A stretch of DNA of 64,000 bases from Kitagawia praeruptora (GCA_037693485.1 CM075346.1:103894501-103958500); one strand, 5' to 3'; shown: positions 1 through 12,710, numbered from the stretch's first letter. The notes: generated by a model from the sequence alone, not told the origin. Program-made: numbers and translations.

Positions 1-2266
1 CCAGTGTGCCTCTAGTGAATTGATTCTCAAGAAGAAATTGTGATAAAGTATCATACCATGCTCTTGGAGCCTGCTTAAGTCCATACAATGCCTTAAGCAA
101 TCTGTAGACAAATTCTGGGAAGTGTGGATCCTCAAAACCAGGTGGTTGTTGCACATAAACTTCTTCTTCCAACTCTCCATTCAGAAATGCACTCTTGACA
201 TCCATTTGATATACTTTAAAGTTTGAATGAGCAGCAAATGCCAAGAATATTCTGATGGCTTCCAATCTAGCAACAGGAGCAAATGTCTCATCATAATCAA
301 TGCCTTCCTGTTGAGAGTATCCTTTTGCAACCAACCTTGCTTTGTTCCTTATAATTACACCATCTTCATCCATCTTATTCTTTAGAACCCATTTTGTTCC
401 AACAATGGTTCTGTTCTTTGGTGCAGGCACAAGTTCCCATACTTTGTTCCTTTCAAATTGATTCAGCTCCTCTTGCATGGCAATAATCCAATCTGGATCC
501 AACAGTGCATCATCAAGTTTCTTAGGCTCAACTTGTGATAGAAAACAGCCATAGAGGCACTCATTCTGAGTTGCTCTCCTAGTCCTTACTCCTGCATTAG
601 GATCTCCAATGATTTGCTCTGCAGTGTGTGATCTATCCCATTTCCTTGAGTGCTCAGCCTGATTTCTCATTCTTGATGTTGCTTCATCATCCACATCATG
701 GTCATTCTCATTTCCTCCCCCTGTGAAGTTGCCACTACTCACAGGTGTGTCTTGGATGCTTGTTCCTTCACTATTGATTGGCACAAATTCTTCTCTTGTA
801 CCATCATTCACTTGAGTTTGTTGAACTCGAGTTTCAACTTCAGTTTCGGTCTCTTCATCAGAGTCATCTAGATTATCAAACTTCAATGGATCTTTATCTT
901 CATCATTGGCTTCTTCTAGTCCAGGTAGTTTGCTCTCATCAAATGTCACATCTGTGCTTTCCATAACTTTCTTTTGACTGATGACATAAACCTTGTATGC
1001 AATTCTTTCCATAGAGTAGCCAAGAAAAATTCTTTCAAATGCTTTTGCATCAAATTTTCCAACATATTCAGAATTATCCTTCAATACAAATCATTTGCTT
1101 CCAAAAGTATGAACATACTTTAGAGTAGGCTTCTTTCCAGTCATCAAGTTATAAGGTGTCTTTCCAGTGTTTTTGTTGATGAGGGTTCTGTTCTGGATAT
1201 AGCATGCAGTGGTCACAGCCTCAGCCCAAAAACATGTAGGCATTTTTGCATCAAGTAACATTGTTCTAGCAGCCTCAATTAGAGTTCTATTCTTCCTCTC
1301 AACAACTCCATTTTGTTGTGGAGTTCTTGGAGCTGAGAATTGCTGAGAAATGTCATTCTCTTTATAGAATGCTTCAAGTTTGACATTTCTGAACTCTGTT
1401 CCATTATCACTTCTCAGTGCAATCACACTTGCATTGTTGGCCTTTGCTTCCTTGTCAACTTTCTTTATATGCTCAATGATTACTTGTGGAGCCTCATCTT
1501 TTGATGCCAGAAATTCCACCCATGTATACCTTGAAAAATCATCAACCATCACCAAGGCATACTTCTTTCTTCCTAGAGACATAATATTGACAGGCCCAAA
1601 CAAATCCATATGAATGAGTTGTAGGGGCTTGGTTATAGATGTCACTGTCTTTGTCTTGTGGCTTGATCTTTTCATCTTTCCTTTTTGACAAGCCTCACAC
1701 ACTCCTTCTTGACAGAATTCAAGTGTGGGCATGCCTCTCACTAACTCTCTTTTGACTAGTGAGTTAATGGCTTTGAAGTTCAGGTGTGATAATTTCTTGT
1801 GCCACAGCCAACAATTTTCATTTGATGCTTTTGAGTAAAAGCAACAAATTTTGTCCTTGTTTGCAGAATCCATATTGGCTACAAACAGGCTTCCCTTCCT
1901 TACTCCAGATAGAGCAAAATCACCAGTCTTCTTGTGGGTGATCAAACATTCATCTTTGTCAAAATCCACCTTGAATCCCCTATCAGTAAACTGACCAACA
2001 CTTAGCAGATTATGCTTGAGCCCCTTGACTAGTGCTACATCTTCAATGATGACATTACCAACTTTCAACTTGTCATATCCCAATGTGTTACCCATGCTGT
2101 CATCACCAAAAGCAACCACTGGGCCAGCCTTTTCCTCATACTGTGATAGCAGGGCCATATCACCAGTCATATGATTTGAGCATCCACTATCCAAAATCCA
2201 CATGACCTTCTTTTCACTTTCTTTGCCCTGCAAACACAAAGGTATTACTTTTCCTTTGGTACCCAA
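1..2266 (-). pseudogene. pol: pol of element A (protease, integrase, part of RT), broken
   Basis: Reads from the gag overlap at 2266 downwards. Protease motif LDSGCSNHMTG has the normal D-S-G. A GAG-pre-integrase HHCC region (WLWHKKLSHLNF) and the integrase core (HMDLFGPV, RSDNGTEF, QQNGVVERKNRT) follow. A TGA at 1091-1093 replaces the Cys codon present in element B and ends the frame. The frame then resumes to position 1 through the start of reverse transcriptase (VKSAFLNGELEEEVY). Pol is -1 relative to gag, and its frame opens on a TTG, not an ATG. This copy retains 16 codons that element B has lost (around 968-1015). It cannot make a full polyprotein. Confidence 0.9.
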
Positions 2267-4746
2267 ACAAGTTTGGGTCCATGTGACTTAGAAACAGTTT
2301 TATCATAAATAACATGCTTGTCAACTTTCTTGGCATTAGTCTTCTTGTCACTGTTAGAAGTCTTGGAACCTGAGGTTTCAGACTTAGGTGACGGAGGTAC
2401 CTTCCTAGCTTTAGGAGGACTTGAAGACTTTGACCAGGTGTAGTGTGTGTGAGAATTGTGACTGATACAACCATCAATGAATTGCCTTCTCAGATTGAAA
2501 CAACTAGTCATAACATTCATATTGCATGGCATATAGTCAAATTTATCACAAAATGGTGTATCTCTATGTCTTAGAGGCACAGAACAATCATAAAAAGGTT
2601 TGGACACACTACCAACAGGTTTCTTGCATGCATGAGTTAAATGATTGGTACTGAAACAGTTCTGACAAGTTTTCCTAGGGGCATTAGGCATATAAGCATA
2701 GTTGTTATCCTTGTTAATCCCTAACTTGCCATTTCTGTTCTGTTTCTTCTTAGTCACTTTCTTTTCTGATTCACTCTTCCCAGCTGAAACAAACTTAACA
2801 AACTTCTTAGGTCTTGGCCTATCAACTACTGGCTCCTTGTCTTTTGACCTGACACTCTCACTCTTGGATGATGCTTGTTGTTCATTTGATTGTGCCTCAT
2901 CCTCATCATTCAACATTTGTTTGATGAGTAAGGCATCCTCATCAATTTCAAATGTTGGTTCCTTAAAAATTGGATTTTCAGTCTTTTTCAAAATGTGAGG
3001 CACTCCCTCATGAACAACTGTGTCATCTTCAATGACAGCATAGCCTTTTCTCTGTTTAAGAGTGTCATAATCAAGTCCAATAGCAGCCTTGGGTTTTGTT
3101 TCAATTTTCTCACAGTAGGATTTCACTAGGCCAGATGATTTCTTGAAAGTTTTTAGTTTGAATTCATTTTCAGCTAATTCATCCCTAAGAGCCTTTTCAA
3201 CCTGACTAGCACACAAAACCTTATTCTGCAGATATTCAACTTCTTTCTTAAGGTTTTCTATTTGCATAGCAGTTAGCTCAAGTTCCTCATTCTTTTTGGT
3301 TAACATTTCATTTCTAGTAGACAGTTTAGCAATCTCTTCATTAGCAGCAGTCATACTATTATGAATGTTAAACATTTCAACAGATAGTTGTTCAATCATG
3401 CATTTATACTCTGAAACAGACATATCTATAGTAGTGAGAGATGGTACCTGAGAATCAGATGGAGATGGGTCATCCTTGGAATTGGCCATCAAGGCATAAT
3501 TGCAGAATTCTTGCTCCTCTCCATCACTGTCAGAATCATCCCAGTACTTCCCTTCAGCTATGTAGGCCTTACCTTGTGTCTGCTTTTTCAGAAGGGCCTC
3601 ATACTTAGCTTCAAGCTCAAGATAGTCTCTATCCTTCTTTTTAGGCTTTTTGCATTCACTGGCAAAATGCCCTAGGTCATTGCATCTATAGCACCTTACA
3701 GATGACCTATCCACATGGCTAGTTTTAAACTTATTCTTGTTTGGTTTCACAATTGCCTTGCTTTTGTTGAATGAATGGTTTTGGGTTTTGGGTTTGAAGG
3801 GTTGATTCCTTTTGAATCTGATGTTTGGAAATTTTCTGGCCATGAAAGCATATGAAGTGTTTTCCATCCCATCTAGTTCTTCAAGAATGTAAAACTCTTC
3901 TTCCTCCTTCTCCTCAACAGATTCACTTACCTCAGGTTCAGTTTCTTCCTCTTCTACTACCTCCTCTATCCTTAACTGACTTGTAGATGCTTCTAGGTCT
4001 TGAATAGATTTGTTGACAATCAAGGCACATGATGTGTTTACCATTCTGCCTTGATTGGCTTGGATAGCCCTTTTCTGAAGCAACTCAAGCTCATGAGTTT
4101 TTAAAACTCCATAGAGCACATCATATGTAACTTTATTCAAATCTCTTTCCCTTAGAGAAATGACCCTTTGCTCTAGATGGTTTGGTGAGGATAGCAGAAA
4201 CTTCATGTTTAACTCCTTGGTACTGTAAACCTTGCCATTCATCTGCAACTCTGTAACTAGCTTGTGAAATCTCTCAAACATCTCAGTAATGCTTTCCTTG
4301 GGCTGTGCCATGAAAGCTTCATACTGTGTGACCAGTATCTGTTTCTTGTTTTCCCTAACCTAATCAGTTCCTTCACACAACACCTCAATGTGATCCCACA
4401 TTTCTTTGGCAGATGTACATGATGCAATGTTTGCAAACATTGACATGTCCATGGAATCAATGATAAGCAACATAAGGTGGTTGTCAAGAGCAACCTTCTC
4501 CCTTTCTGATTATGTCCATTTTGATGGATCCTTGGCCTCATAAGATCTTGGGATAGTTGTGGTTCCAATAGTCTTCTCTGGTATCTCTTGTTGTGGAACA
4601 AAAGGACCATTCTTGAGAATCTAAAGATACAAAGGATGATAGGCTTTGATGAACAACATCATCTTTATCTTCCAGAGGTTGAAATTCTCTTTGTCAAACT
4701 TAGGGACCTTCACCGTTCCTGTAGTCTTTGGTGTATTCGAACTCAT
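2245..4746 (-). pseudogene. gag: gag of element A, with three early stop codons
   Basis: The start ATG at 4746 matches element B (MSSNTPKT). Relative to B, Glu codons have become stops at 4621-4623 (TAG), 4510-4512 (TAA) and 4360-4362 (TAG), all in the first 130 codons. The rest is open from 4311. It carries the copia gag (UBN2/DUF4219-like) domain, one CCHC knuckle (CYRCNDLGHFASEC) and a long predicted coiled coil. A second Cys-rich motif (CNMNVMTSCFN) lies near the C-terminus, and the frame ends in VWVPKEK. This is a dead gag; a truncated product from a downstream ATG is possible but unsupported. Confidence 0.9.
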
Positions 4747-4773
4747 GATCGTTTTTCTGTTTTTGAATAAACA

Positions 4774-4789
4774 GCCCGCTCTGATACCA
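4774..4789 (-). other. Primer binding site of element A (initiator tRNA-Met)
   Basis: On the minus strand this reads TGGTATCAGAGCGGGC. TGGTATCAGAGC is the usual plant copia match to the 3' end of initiator tRNA-Met. It starts 2 nt inside the LTR boundary. Confidence 0.9.
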
Positions 4790-4791
4790 CT

Positions 4792-6075
4792 TGTTGAGTA
4801 TTGAACACGATAAGAGAATACAGAGGGGGGGTGAATGGATTCTCGAACTTTTCTTTTCCGAGTCTATGTAGCAAGAGTGTTTGTGTGTGCAAGATTGAAG
4901 GTGGGGATAAAGAATAACACAAAACACAATATCACTTTAATCTAATGTATTATTAGATAAAGGTTGCTACAATCTGTGAATACAAATTATAGTATTCTCA
5001 GTTTCGTTTTTCTCAGAGAGATACAGCTTGGTGTATGAAAAACTTGACTCCAAAAGTTACTAAGTTATGAAGTGAGGTTGTGTCCTTATAGAACATGGAT
5101 ACAGCCTACTTACTGCAAATAAGGTAGCTAAACAAATTACTTTCTAGTCTGTCTATCCTTTTTGAGTAAGTGTCCAAACGGTTACAGATTTGACTTTGCA
5201 AAGCCTGTTTAGATCCACTTCTTTAGCTCCTTGTCTCTTCTATATCTCTCCAAGCTTCCTTGTAGGCTTTCCAGAGCACGTTACAGATTGTGGTCCATAA
5301 AGTGCATTGGCTTGTTGCAGGTTTCTGACTTGTACAATCTCTTCAGTATTTTGTCTCCAAGAATGTATTCGAGAAGTGACTAAGTAAGTGATTCCATAAC
5401 TGGAATTGACTTGATCAATAACTCTGAGTTCTCGAACACTGTTATATTGACATATCGAACCAATTCTCGAATAGCCCTTTTCCATCAGGATTCCTTGAGT
5501 TATCGAATAGAACATTTGACTTATCGAATCCTCGAGATATCGAATAGCTTTCTGAGTCCTTGAGATATCGAATGGAACTTTGACTTGTTGACTCCTTGAG
5601 AACTCGAATACCACTTTGACTTGTTGACTTCCTGAGTTCTCGAATAGAGTACATAGACATATCGAATCTCTGAGATATCGAATGAGATATCGAACAGTAT
5701 ATACAGAGATATCGAATAGTGTCTTGAGATATCGAATCCCTTACTTCTCGAATGCTGAACTTCTCGAATAGACAAATATACTTCTCGAATTGGTACTTAG
5801 GCAAATTCTTCTTTTCTTCAAATCCCAACTGTGATTATTTGATAGTCTTTAACTCCTTGCTTGAGGCATGAACCTTGGAACTTCTTTCAAGCATTATTCT
5901 AGACTCTATAAGTACAGTTACACAACTAGGATTTGATGCGTACTACAAGTACAATACAAATAGAAACTCTACAACTAGAGGTTCCCTCAGTTAAGAGGTC
6001 ATGTAAGTAATGCAAAGCATTACAAACAATTAGGCTTGTTATTAGATGTATACAGGCATGCCTCTGTGACTAACA
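4792..6075 (-). repeat. 5' LTR of element A (1284 bp)
   Basis: Bounded by TG..CA (plus strand tgttgagtatt ... ctaaca). It aligns along its length with both LTRs of element B. Between about 5350 and 5790 it carries many TCGA-core motifs (TATCGAA, CTCGAATA) spaced roughly 10-40 bp apart. Confidence 0.92.
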
Positions 6076-7186
6076 TCTTCTTTGGTTGCTCCATGAATCT
6101 ACTAATCAAACAAGCATTATATGTAAAATTCGGACGAGTGGTGGTCAAATACATCAAAATTCCATCAAGGCTTCTATATAAAGTAGGATCAACAAATTTA
6201 GAATCATCATCCTTACTTAATTTCAAGCCAAATTCAATTGGAGTACTACTTGATTTTGCGTCTTCCATTCTAAACTTCTTCATCAAATCTCTTGCATACT
6301 TTTCTTAAGAGATAAAAATTTCATTCTCATCTTGCTTTACCTCAATACCGAGAAAGTAGTGAAGTTGTCTCAAATCGGTCATTTTAAAATTTTGCATCAT
6401 ATTATTCTTGAATTCTTCAATATCATCATCATCATCATTTCCCATAAAAATCAAATCATCTACATACAAGCCAATGATGAGAATTTTACCTTTGTTATCT
6501 TTGATGTAAAGTGTATGCTTAAATGGACACCTCTTAAATCACATCTTCACAAAATAATCATCTATGCGATTAAACCATGCACGAGGGGCTTGCTTTAGGC
6601 CATACAAAGCCTTCTTCAACCGATAGACTTTATTTTCTTCATTCTTCTTCACATAGTCCGGTGGTTGATCAATATACACCTCTTCTTGTAATTCTCCATT
6701 TAAAAAAGCGGATTTGACGTCCATTGGGTGAATTTCCACTTATTTTGAGCGGCGAAAGAAAGTATCAAACAGATGGTTTCAAGGCGTGCCACGGAAGCAA
6801 ATACTTTTACAACCATATTTTTGTTTGTAACCTTTTACAACCAATCGCGCCTTGTGCTTTTCAACTTCACCTTGTGCATTCAAAATTATCTTATAAACCC
6901 ACTTGACTCCAATGAGTTTTTTTTTCTTAGGAGCTTCAACTAACTCCCATGTTTGATTCCTTTCAATTGCTTCAATTTCTTGATCCATAGCTTGCCTCCA
7001 TTTATTTTCCTTAGCGGCATCTTCAAAAGCAACCGGATCCGCATTTGCATGTAAGTCAAAATCAACAAATTCATCTTCTAAAATTCTTCTTGTTGCTCCA
7101 TAAAGGTCTACCATCGATCTTGTCTTTCTAGGAGGTGATTCAGAACTTGAAGACAAGAATTCAAAAGACAAAAACTCAAAGGACAT
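6076..7186 (-). pseudogene. Older copia RT/RNase H fragment, host site of element A
   Basis: This is a second copia lineage, unrelated in detail to A. Reading down from 7186 it gives the RT N-terminus (WRQAMDQEIEAIERNQTWEL, GVKWVYKI, KARLVVKGYKQK). After a frame break comes MDVKSAFLNGELQEEVYIDQ and YGLKQAPRAWF. A stop follows, then the catalytic YVDDLIF, then the connection to RNase H (SSSTPIEFGLKLS, TTTRPNFTYN, SRFMEQPKK). Element A interrupts it just after that. At least two frame breaks and in-frame stops mark it as a relic. Its continuation should lie on the far side of element A, outside the window. Confidence 0.88.
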
Positions 7187-8197
7187 GAACTCAAAGGACT
7201 AAGTTAGATATTTTCAAGAACATTCTAGATAATTAAAATAATAAAACAACTTTATCTTATATTATTTTAACACTTCAGACAAAGATTTTATTATTTATAA
7301 CGAATAACAAAGTTCATAATAAATATATCGAGATCTTCAAGGCCCTCTTCAATCTTGTCATCAATCTAGTAATCAAAATAACAATACATTTTGAATACAC
7401 TGTCAAAACTAATAACAAGTACCTTCTTATAAATAATCTTCCTCACCGAGTGCAATCCAAAAAAACTATACTGAAAATTCTCTTGCCATTGATCTTGTCG
7501 CCCATAATATACACCATAACTTAAAATTGATACAAACAAAATCCAAGTTTTAACTTGCTTTAAAAAGTTTCAATGTTGACATTAGTTTACCTTGCGAAAA
7601 ACCTTATACAGCAATTTGATGTATTTTTTTATCATCCTTCTTGCAAATCATGCAAACCTTTTTATATACATGATTAATAACAATTTTAGCTGTAACTAAT
7701 AAAAAAGCTTCACAAAAAACAAACTTGTTATTTAAAATAAAAAGACCAAACGATTCCTTTTTGAGTTTAAGCTTAAGACCACTAGGAGTGTGAGCATGAT
7801 CCTCCTACTTATTCAGAACAAACAATAATTTTGCTAGTTCAAGTAACTTTACATAGAATAAATAATTTCAGATGTTTAGAAACAGAACTTACCAGATCAC
7901 CAAAAATAAAAATAATATTCGCATGGAGATAATATGTCAATTGACCATTTTCACTTCAGCAACATCTGGATGGTGTACTTGTATATTCTTTGTTAGATCT
8001 CTCCACGAACTCCTGAATGAAAAGGTATAAAAATGTAAAGTAAAACTTTGCTTCAAACTGACTTCCTAGAAAGAAAATATATTATTAAACACCAATACCT
8101 TGCTACAAAATAATTTCCTAACTGTTAATTTGTGTCATGGATTTATTCTTGAATTTGTTAGACCGTTACAATATATGGAGTGGATGACGGGTGATAG
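7187..8197. other. AT-rich stretch, nothing recognised
   Basis: No coding similarity, RNA gene or clear repeat was recognised on either strand. The upstream part of the old copia element may reach into the first few hundred bases. Confidence 0.5.
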
Positions 8198-9198
8198 TTA
8201 GTATCCTACATAATTAAGTGAAATTATATATATAGAAAAAAACATCCAAGTCCAAGTTACAGTACTAAACATGATCAAGGCAGCTTGAAATTTTAAACTA
8301 CAAGCTAGCATTGGATTATTTTTTAATGAATATTTTGAAGTGGAGGGTTGAGCTCCCATGGAAAAGATTTTGCCTTGAATATATGCGAATTCTCGAATTT
8401 GACTCATTACTGTATAACAAAAGCCCTTTCTTGCCCATATGATCCCATGCTTTCTTGAATTAAAATATTCTACACCATCATAAATTCCATATCCCACTAT
8501 CAAGATTATATGATTAGGTGTGTTCTTATTTAAGTCCTGAACAAAAATATCCTAAAAAATATATATAATATGGATATCAATAATAAAGATTTACAAGAAA
8601 TATGTACAAGCAATTGATTCTACTATCATGTTATTTACTTGTCCTTTAAAATTCTCAAATGGCTTACTTGTTCACACCATTCCATTCACATGCTTTTTCT
8701 GTTGCAATGTTGTTTCAATTTCTTTAATGACATCTTGTTCATTTTCTTCATTACCACCACAAGACTATAGTTGTCAAAAGAAAATCTTTGTTGAGATTCG
8801 CCATCTACATATGTCGATCTCATTTTTACATAGTTTACAACATTCCCCGAAAATTATTTCTTACTTGCACCATGAAGTCTATAGTTACACTCTAAATGTG
8901 CACCATTTTCTTTAAAATAGTCAAACAAATCAATAAGACTACATGGAACAGATTTTCCATCTTTAGTGCCTACGATTTTCCTACTGAGATCCTTATGAAG
9001 ATAGTGGTCTGGCTCCTTAAGTGGTAACCAATCTATCAACCCTTGTGATCCTATTATTGGTCTATATGTTTGTTCTTGCAATGCATATATTAGTCCAACA
9101 AGATCCGATACACTTATAGGGACCACAAGTGTTGTGATGATGTGTTTGTTCAGTAATGGGAGAATCCAACATCTCGTTTCCTTTGAGAAGGTCAACAA
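8198..9198 (-). pseudogene. Papain-like (C1A) cysteine protease, degenerate gene copy
   Basis: Two blocks look like exons. The upper one (about 8780-9198) reads LIDWLPLKE then SLIDLFDYFKENGAHLE, resembling the C1A stretch before the central strand. It runs on, after a stop, into DVIKEIETTLQQK, like the usual EN(E)xxIKKxL helix. The lower one opens after a good acceptor (TTTTTGTTCAG, about 8537) with DLNKNTPNHIILIVGYG. That is the catalytic-His motif (xNHxxLIVGYG) of papain-type proteases, followed by YDGVEYF and IIWARKGFCY in place of the normal Asn/Trp (NSWG..WGxxG) segment. The catalytic Cys block (QGxCGSCWAF) is not seen and several reading breaks exist. Family call from motifs only. Confidence 0.5.
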
Positions 9199-9375
9199 TT
9201 AAATAATCATCAAAATTGATCTCCTGTTATATTCATTAACATATTAATGATTTTATATTCCAAGACAAAATGATAAATCATGCGATATTATTTTTATTAT
9301 TTATAATTTATTAAGATAATTAAATTACCATATATGTAAATAAAAAAATTCTAAACCTATTATAAACTAGCTAAA

Positions 9376-9400
9376 TCTCCTTATATATATTAAAACACAA
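9376..9400 (+). repeat. Possible Helitron-type 5' end
   Basis: Begins TCTCCTTATATATATT followed by AAAACAC, the composition of many plant Helitron 5' termini. No matching plus-strand 3' hairpin/CTRR end was found, so this is weak. Confidence 0.2.
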
Positions 9401-9759
9401 AAAACGAGGTAAAATTGTCCAAAAATGATTGTGAAAATACCTATATACCCCCATTCTTTGTAAACTTAATTAAAAGCGACACATTCAAGATACTCGAGTA
9501 ATATTTCAAGAGAACAAGGAAGTTTTCTTTTTATGTAGGAGAAGAGTTCTTCAAATCGGTACAAAAAATAAGATACTGCCGGTAATGAATGAAATTGCAA
9601 TGAAACTCATTTACATTACATGAATGTTAAATTGTAGTTCATCTAGATTTTTCATTTAATGTTTTATGCAGAGATGATTCATGTCTATATCTTATTGCAT
9701 ATGATGATATATGTTAACCAGATTATATGTTGAGATATTATGTTTAATCAGAGGGAGCA

Positions 9760-10070
9760 TTATTTTGGAGGAAGCAACACTATCTCTCCAACGTATTCAA
9801 ATATGTCATCATTAAAAAGGGGGAGATTGTTAGCATGATGTTTTGATGATGAATATAAATATTGCATTGTAATACTTCATGTGCTATTATCTAATGTTAT
9901 TTTTCCGGAAGTAATGATCAATAATTAATGATGAACATGCAACATCTATACTTTGAATCGAACAAACTATATGATGAAGGTGTAGACGAAGAAGATAAGA
10001 CGAACAAGATGAGACGAGCTATAAATGCCACATTAAACATGTTTGTAAGTTCATAATCATATATCCAACT
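9760..10070 (+). repeat. LTR-retrotransposon remnant: polypurine tract plus 3' LTR start
   Basis: AAAAAGGGGGAGAT at about 9816-9832 directly precedes TGTTAGCATGATG, the standard arrangement of a plus-strand polypurine tract followed by an LTR beginning TG. The 3' part contains purine-rich GACGAAGAAGATAAGACG, common in copia LTRs. No coding part or second LTR is seen, so this is a truncated relic of another family, opposite in orientation to A and B. Confidence 0.6.
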
Positions 10071-10076
10071 ACTACT

Positions 10077-10534
10077 TCAATAAAAAACATAATCAAAGAA
10101 ATTTATACAAGTTTTTTTATCATTACTCAAATACCTAAATATACAAGAGATAATATCAAAGAACATACTCATCATTGTCATCCTCCAAGATACGAGTCCG
10201 GCCAGCGCCGGGAGATCTCCGGGATCCTCTTGAAGATATGTTGTTGCTGAATGGTCGGACACCGCCGAATGGAGATCGAAGGACACTGCCGACTGGAAAC
10301 GCCCGATCGGGAATGAGGTTGGAAGAATTTGGAGATGGGACGCCGAACTTTTGACAACGATGAATGAAGAGTTGTCTTCGCACTACTCCCTCCCATGTTT
10401 TCCGATTTTGGATTAGGGTTTCCGTTGGAGACCGAGTGTGATGTGTTCATATATATAATGGGCCTCAAGGGGGCTTTTTCATGGATGGGCTTAAAACATA
10501 GAGGTTTAGACTTTAGAGGGGTGTGTGTATTCAA
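10077..10534 (-). other. Short repeated module with a conserved EDDNDEYV C-terminus, copy 1
   Basis: On the minus strand a short ORF begins MGGSSAKTTLHSS (ATG about 10393). A second overlapping frame ends GVRPFSNNISSRGSRR ... LEDDNDEYVL-stop (stop about 10156-10158). The same end, EDDNDEYV plus stop, recurs at 63.7 kb with only synonymous differences across those eight codons, and the flanking AT-rich 3' sequence is also shared. I do not recognise the family. The two frames in this copy may be one gene joined by a single-base indel. It could be a decayed gene family or part of a transposon. Confidence 0.4.
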
Positions 10535-11030
10535 TTAAAGATTTTAATGGAATGTTAATAATTCATGAATTTTATTGGATTTTGTAAATTTACGGATTGT
10601 TCAAAATTTATAATAAATTTTACACATATTCTTTAAATTCTACACAGATTTTGTTGGATTGATTTATCAAAATTTTTGTGAAAAACAATCTCAAAGATTC
10701 TATTGGATTGATTTTATTTTATTTATTTATTTTAGGATATCCATATATAAATTAAAATAACATTATACATAATTCAAAATAGTTATTTATCTAATCTAAC
10801 TTTTCATCATGTGTTCTTCGTTCTCATTATATTTTTTATCATCATCCTTTACATTTGTCAAGTACAAATAAAATACGAGAATATTATCTTGTAATTTGTG
10901 GATAGATTCAAACCATTAGCAAAATTACAATCTAGAAAATAATACTTCCCGAAAATATAAGCATTTTCGTAGTGATGCAAAAAATAAATATTTATATATT
11001 CTCAATGATACATACCTAATCTTGAATACC

Positions 11031-11105
11031 CCTCATCTTCCGTAACAAGGAGGTCGAGGGTTCGACTCTAGTTGGAGTCTAGGTGTGTGTTCAACTAGAA
11101 AAAAA
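11031..11105 (+). repeat. SINE fragment (tRNA-derived)
   Basis: Contains GAGGTCGAGGGTTCGACTC, a pol III box B context typical of plant SINEs, then a TGTGTG-rich body and an A-rich tail (aactagaaaaaaagg). Box A is not obvious, so it is probably 5'-truncated. Confidence 0.4.
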
Positions 11106-11191
11106 GGTATCCAAATAAGCATATTCGTAATAAAGGTATTATTCAGGTAAGAACAATTTATACATGAGAACAATTATTGTCCACTTTTTTA

Positions 11192-11410
11192 AAAAGTGCA
11201 GAATAATTTTTTTTTTTATAATCCAGTGTCCGAGCCAGCTTTCGCAGCTCGTCTAAACTGGAAGGCTGTTAGCAAACTCGTACCCACCGAATATGGCAGT
11301 CCACTTACTTCCATGCCTCGTAGTGTGATCGAACCTATGAACTTTGAGTGGTAAACCCCTAATCACGGTGTCAACCAATTGAGACACTCGTGCAGGGTAA
11401 AAGTGCAGAA
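11192..11410 (-). mobile_element. SINE, complete, with 12-bp target duplication
   Basis: On the minus strand the body (11398 to 11204) starts ACCCTGCACGAGTGTCTCAA. It has a box A-like CTCAATTGGTTGACACC, a box B-like AGGTTCGATCAC, and ends in a poly(A) tail. Identical 12-bp direct repeats (aaaagtgcagaa) flank it at 11192-11203 and 11399-11410, which fits target-primed retroposition. It is nested in the Harbinger-like element, so it inserted later. Confidence 0.82.
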
Positions 11411-12589
11411 CAATTGTTCAGGATATTTACACATTTTCATTGTTGTATTATTATGTTGTGGAATAGAGTTCTCACTATTCTAATACTAACATGTGTTCTC
11501 AGCACTAGGGCGTGACTATATACGATTGATAATAATATATGAATTTTGAAAAATTATTGTTAATTTAATTATACCCATCGTCTGACTGAGTTTATGTAAA
11601 ATCTCGTAAAATTTTATTTATTAAAATAAAGTTTTTGGAAAATCCTTCAAAATCTCTTGAATTTTGATCAGATTTCAAAAGATGTAAAATACACTAAAAA
11701 AATCCAATAAAATCCACAATTTTATGAAATCCAAAAAAATCCATGAACTTTTGAATACCATAAGATTTAAATGAATTTTTTAGAATTTAAATTAAATACA
11801 ATTAGATTTTAATGTATTTTTTAAAATCCAAATTGAATACACCCAGATTTCAAAAGATTTTTTTATAATCCTTATTGAATACCACCAAATTTTAAAGAAA
11901 TTTTCAAAATCTAAATTGAATGCCCTCAGATTTTTTAAATCCAAAAAAATCATTTAAAATCTCAATTGAATACACCCCTCTTAGAAGATTTATTGGGATG
12001 ATTAAATATAGAATAGTAGAATAATGTATTTAGCTAAAACAAAAATGTTGAATAGTGTATTAGATAATTTTTTTTTAATATAAATACATACCAATTGAAA
12101 ATAAGGAGACTTGACATGAATTTAATTGATTTATAATTAGAAATAAATTAACCAAACTAAAAAAACTTTTTGTTTTGAATACTCAATTATATTCTTTTTG
12201 ACAATTTTATTTTTAATAGAAAGTTTTTGTTTTTTCAAAAAAAATAGAAAGTTTTTGTTTTATAAAAAAAAAATAGAAAGTTTTTTTTTTGTCAAATCCA
12301 TTATCCATTATTATATTAAATTATATTTATTATAGGTCAACATAGATTTTTAGACTATTTAGTAAATTATCTATATACCCTTAAGTATATATTAATGTCA
12401 AAAAATTTGAATTTGATAAGAATCAAACCTATGACCTCCTTATATCTATAACTTTATGTTCGCATGTACAACCACTATCCCAAATCCCTTTTAGTGACAC
12501 TTTTTAAAATCATTAACTATATGCTTGAATAACTCCTAACTACATTCTATGCAATATTTATTTACTATCACATATACGATCATGAATTT

Positions 12590-12591
<2 letters not shown>

Positions 12592-12647
<56 letters not shown>
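12592..12647. repeat. (TA)n microsatellite
   Basis: About 28 uninterrupted TA units. Confidence 0.97.
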
Positions 12648-12648
<1 letters not shown>

Positions 12649-12710
12649 CTATATATAGAGTAAAGTTCTATGAAGTACTGATTTAATTGGAGTACTTGGA
12701 GTACATATAC

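Larger units (their letters stand above)
1..6075 (-). mobile_element. Element A: Ty1-copia (Sirevirus-type) retrotransposon, left-truncated by the window edge
   Basis: On the minus strand the order is 5' LTR (4792-6075), tRNA-Met-type primer binding site, gag and the first two thirds of pol; the rest lies left of the window. It is the same family as element B, as its LTR, gag and pol are nearly collinear with B. It is decayed: three stops sit in the first part of gag and one in pol. The 5 bp beyond the LTR (6076-6080, tcttc) would be half of the target duplication; the partner is outside the window. It landed inside an older copia element, in the codons following a MEQPKK motif. Confidence 0.93.
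10516..11980. mobile_element. PIF/Harbinger-like non-autonomous DNA element, 1465 bp, TTA target duplication
   Basis: The ends are inverted repeats: GAGGGGTGTGTGTATTCAAT at the left, and the right end reads GAGGGGTGTATTCAATTGAG on the other strand. It is flanked by TTA on both sides (10513-10515 and 11981-11983), the 3-bp preference of PIF/Harbinger elements. Subterminal DNA contains repeated AAAATCCA/TGGATTTT motifs in both orientations near the two ends. No transposase is visible. A SINE sits inside it (11204-11398). Confidence 0.7.

Noticed and set aside
1380..1613. Plus-strand ORFs opposite pol and gag (also 28170-28403, 2702-2998, 29492-29788)
   Set aside because: Antisense shadows of conserved coding sequence.
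5400..5830. Ser/Arg/Ile-rich ORFs in the A and B LTRs (also 19415-19834, 32043-32462)
   Set aside because: They arise from the repeated TCGA-core motifs; not conserved as protein between frames, and no role for an LTR-encoded product.
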